Assembly (NCBI GenBank): GCA_902783305.1
Contig: CACZQU010000404.1
Location: 1-8,274 of the forward strand
Source: an uncultured Lachnospiraceae bacterium
GTDB taxonomy: Bacteria; Bacillota; Clostridia; Lachnospirales; Lachnospiraceae
DNA length: 8,274 bases
Direction: 5' to 3'
Made by a program: the position numbers and the translations under genes. Shown here in pieces: positions 6,934 to 8,274 of the stretch. Under the pieces are notes generated by a model. That model was not told the origin of the DNA and did not search any database. It saw only the letters and a program-made list of their open reading frames with translations. Numbering within the stretch: position 1 is the first letter of the stretch; each line of letters starts with the position of its first letter.

Positions 6934-6942
6934 ACAGAAAAA

Positions 6943-8070
6943 ATGGAGAAATCGAAGGTTTATTTTACGGATTTCAGGACGCAGATTGATGTCAGCCAGG
7001 GGAAAAAGCTGCAAAAGCTGTGCAGGAAGGCCGGGATAGGCGAGATCGATTTTGAGGGAAAATTCGTTGCCATAAAGATGCACTTTGGCGAGCTGGGGAA
7101 TTTCGCATATCTTCGCCCCAACTATGTAAAGGCAGTAGCGGACGTGATCAAAGAGCTTGGGGGAAAGCCTTTCCTTACCGACTGCAATACCTTATATCCC
7201 GGCAGCCGCAAAAATGCGGTGGATCATCTGACGAATGCGGAAATGAATGGATTCAATTCCGTGACGACGGGATGTCATGTCATTATCGCGGACGGACTGA
7301 AGGGAACCGATGATATTGAGGTTGAGGTTCCCGGAGGAGTATACTGCAAAGAAGCGCTGGTCGGAAGGGCTCTCATGGATGCGGATGTCCTGATTTCACT
7401 GAATCATTTTAAAGGCCATGAGTGTACCGGCTTTGGCGGCGCCATTAAAAATATCGGCATGGGCGGAGGAAGCCGGGCCGGCAAAATGATTCAGCACAAC
7501 GACGGGAAACCGCAGGTGAATCAGGAGCTCTGCAGGGGCTGCAGACGCTGTGCCAGAGAGTGCGGATCGGATGCCATCTCCTATCAGGCTGACGGAAAGG
7601 CTTATATTGACCCGGATATCTGCAAAGGCTGCGGACGCTGCATAGGCGCATGTTCCTTTGACGCGATCAAGAATACCAGCGACAGTGCCAATGAGATGCT
7701 TTGCCGCAAGATGGCGGAGTATGCGGCCGCGATCTGCTCCGGCCGTCCCTGCTTCCACATCACCCTGATCATGGATGTCTCTCCGAACTGTGACTGCCAC
7801 AGCGAGAACGATGCGCCGATCCTGCCGAACATCGGTATGCTGGCTTCCTTTGATCCGGTTGCCCTGGATCAGGCCTGCGCGGATCTTTGCCTTCAGGCCG
7901 CACCGATTCGCAACAGCCAGCTGGGTGACCATCTGGCAAGCGAAGGATGGCATCATCATCATGATCATTTCCTGGACAGCAATCCTAATGTACGCTGGAA
8001 GGAAACCCTGGAGCATGCCGAGAAAATCGGACTTGGCAGCAGGGAATATGAGCTGATCACCATGAAATAA
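6943..8070 (+). CDS. DUF362 domain protein with two [4Fe-4S] ferredoxin motifs
   Basis: This encodes a 375-residue, probably cytoplasmic iron-sulfur protein without signal peptide or membrane segment. Residues 1-190 are the N-terminal DUF362 part, with the family segments KMHFGELGN (45-53), LTDCNTLYPGSR (78-89) and LNHFKGHECTGFGGAIKNIGMG (153-174). A two-cluster ferredoxin insert follows: Cys197/200/203/207 and Cys227/230/233/237, each C-x2-C-x2-C-x3-C. After it the DUF362 part resumes with MDVSPNCDCHSEND (277-290), SFDPVALDQA (302-311) and the ending AEKIGLGSREYEL (359-371). The eight cluster ligands are intact, so electron transfer is likely; the reaction and partner of this family are not established. 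A His-rich stretch HHHHDH at 337-342 is notable. It has its own strong ribosome site and lies 173 bases after the previous gene, so it is probably a separate transcript. Confidence 0.93.
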   Translation: MEKSKVYFTDFRTQIDVSQGKKLQKLCRKAGIGEIDFEGKFVAIKMHFGELGNFAYLRPNYVKAVADVIKELGGKPFLTDCNTLYPGSRKNAVDHLTNAEMNGFNSVTTGCHVIIADGLKGTDDIEVEVPGGVYCKEALVGRALMDADVLISLNHFKGHECTGFGGAIKNIGMGGGSRAGKMIQHNDGKPQVNQELCRGCRRCARECGSDAISYQADGKAYIDPDICKGCGRCIGACSFDAIKNTSDSANEMLCRKMAEYAAAICSGRPCFHITLIMDVSPNCDCHSENDAPILPNIGMLASFDPVALDQACADLCLQAAPIRNSQLGDHLASEGWHHHHDHFLDSNPNVRWKETLEHAEKIGLGSREYELITMK

Positions 8071-8274
8071 ATCAGGGAGATACACAGAAAGGGCTGCGTT
8101 GTCCGCTCCTGAATACTCCTGGCCAGACATCTGACGGACAGGGAAGGATTGCGGTTCTGTTTCTTAGTTATTATTCACGGTTTAACTGTAAAGCCACGCG
8201 CGGGCGAATGGTACCCGAAATGGCACGTTCCCACTCGGTCTCGTCTCCCGACTCGGTCGGCGCTAAACGATGCC
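8071..8274. other. Non-coding end of window, no supported gene
   Basis: No credible gene is seen in these 204 bases. TGTCCG (8100-8105) and CGGACA (8135-8140) form an inverted repeat 29 bases after the DUF362 stop, with a long 29-base interior that contains the palindrome CTGGCCAG (8119-8126). ACAG (8138-8141) and CTGT (8157-8160) precede a T-rich stretch (8160-8176), which is weak support for transcription end. The last 80 or so bases look different in style (CG-rich short words) and carry a direct repeat. They may belong to the next element or gene, cut by the window edge. Confidence 0.4.
8233..8258. repeat. 8-base direct repeat near the window end
   Basis: ACTCGGTC occurs at 8233-8240 and again at 8251-8258, 18 bases apart start to start. 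Two copies of 8 bases could be chance, a tandem protein-binding site, or the edge of a repeat family that continues beyond the window. Confidence 0.35.

Noticed and set aside
7396..8130. Minus-strand open frame of 244 codons opposite the DUF362 gene
   Set aside because: It is mostly antisense to a confident iron-sulfur protein gene and its product has no recognisable domain. Its start beyond the DUF362 stop is not enough evidence.
8100..8140. Inverted repeat after the DUF362 gene as a terminator
   Set aside because: The arms are only 6 bp, the interior is 29 bases, and no T run follows directly, so it is not called as a terminator.
1..8274. CRISPR array, tRNA, rRNA, transposase or defence genes
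   Set aside because: No spaced repeats, cloverleaf, rRNA motif, transposase or defence-protein motif was seen on either strand.

Overview
The window reads as chromosomal DNA of a moderately GC-rich Firmicute, most likely a gut Clostridium-type or Lachnospiraceae bacterium. The reasons are strong AGGAGG-type ribosome sites, tight head-to-tail gene packing on one strand, a Nif11-like small protein, and a DUF362/ferredoxin protein of the kind common in anaerobic Clostridia. This placement is inferred from gene content and style, not from a marker gene. All eight supported genes lie on the + strand.

Positions 2-6382 hold one compact peptide-uptake operon. It starts with the 3' part of an M19 membrane-dipeptidase-type peptidase gene whose beginning lies before the window. 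A complete five-component ABC importer of the peptide/nickel (Dpp/Opp) family follows: extracellular binding protein, two permeases and two ATPases. Neighbouring genes either overlap by 4-8 bases or are separated by 13-23 bases, so they are probably co-transcribed and partly translationally coupled. The likely division of labour is capture and import of short peptides by the transporter, then hydrolysis of dipeptides by the peptidase.

Positions 6383-6942 are a looser region. A 95-residue Nif11-like protein (6482-6769) is flanked by a short hairpin on its 5' side. On its 3' side is a 173-base spacer rich in inverted repeats, including a terminator-like hairpin with a T run and a 10-bp imperfect dyad. 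The small protein has a triple-glycine followed by an acidic/aromatic tail. It is the least explained gene here.

Positions 6943-8070 encode a DUF362 protein with two [4Fe-4S] ferredoxin motifs in its middle. The last 204 bases carry no supported gene; they contain weak inverted repeats and an 8-base direct repeat close to the window edge. Most of the window is ordinary metabolic/transport DNA. I see no defence system, CRISPR array, tRNA, rRNA or complete mobile element.
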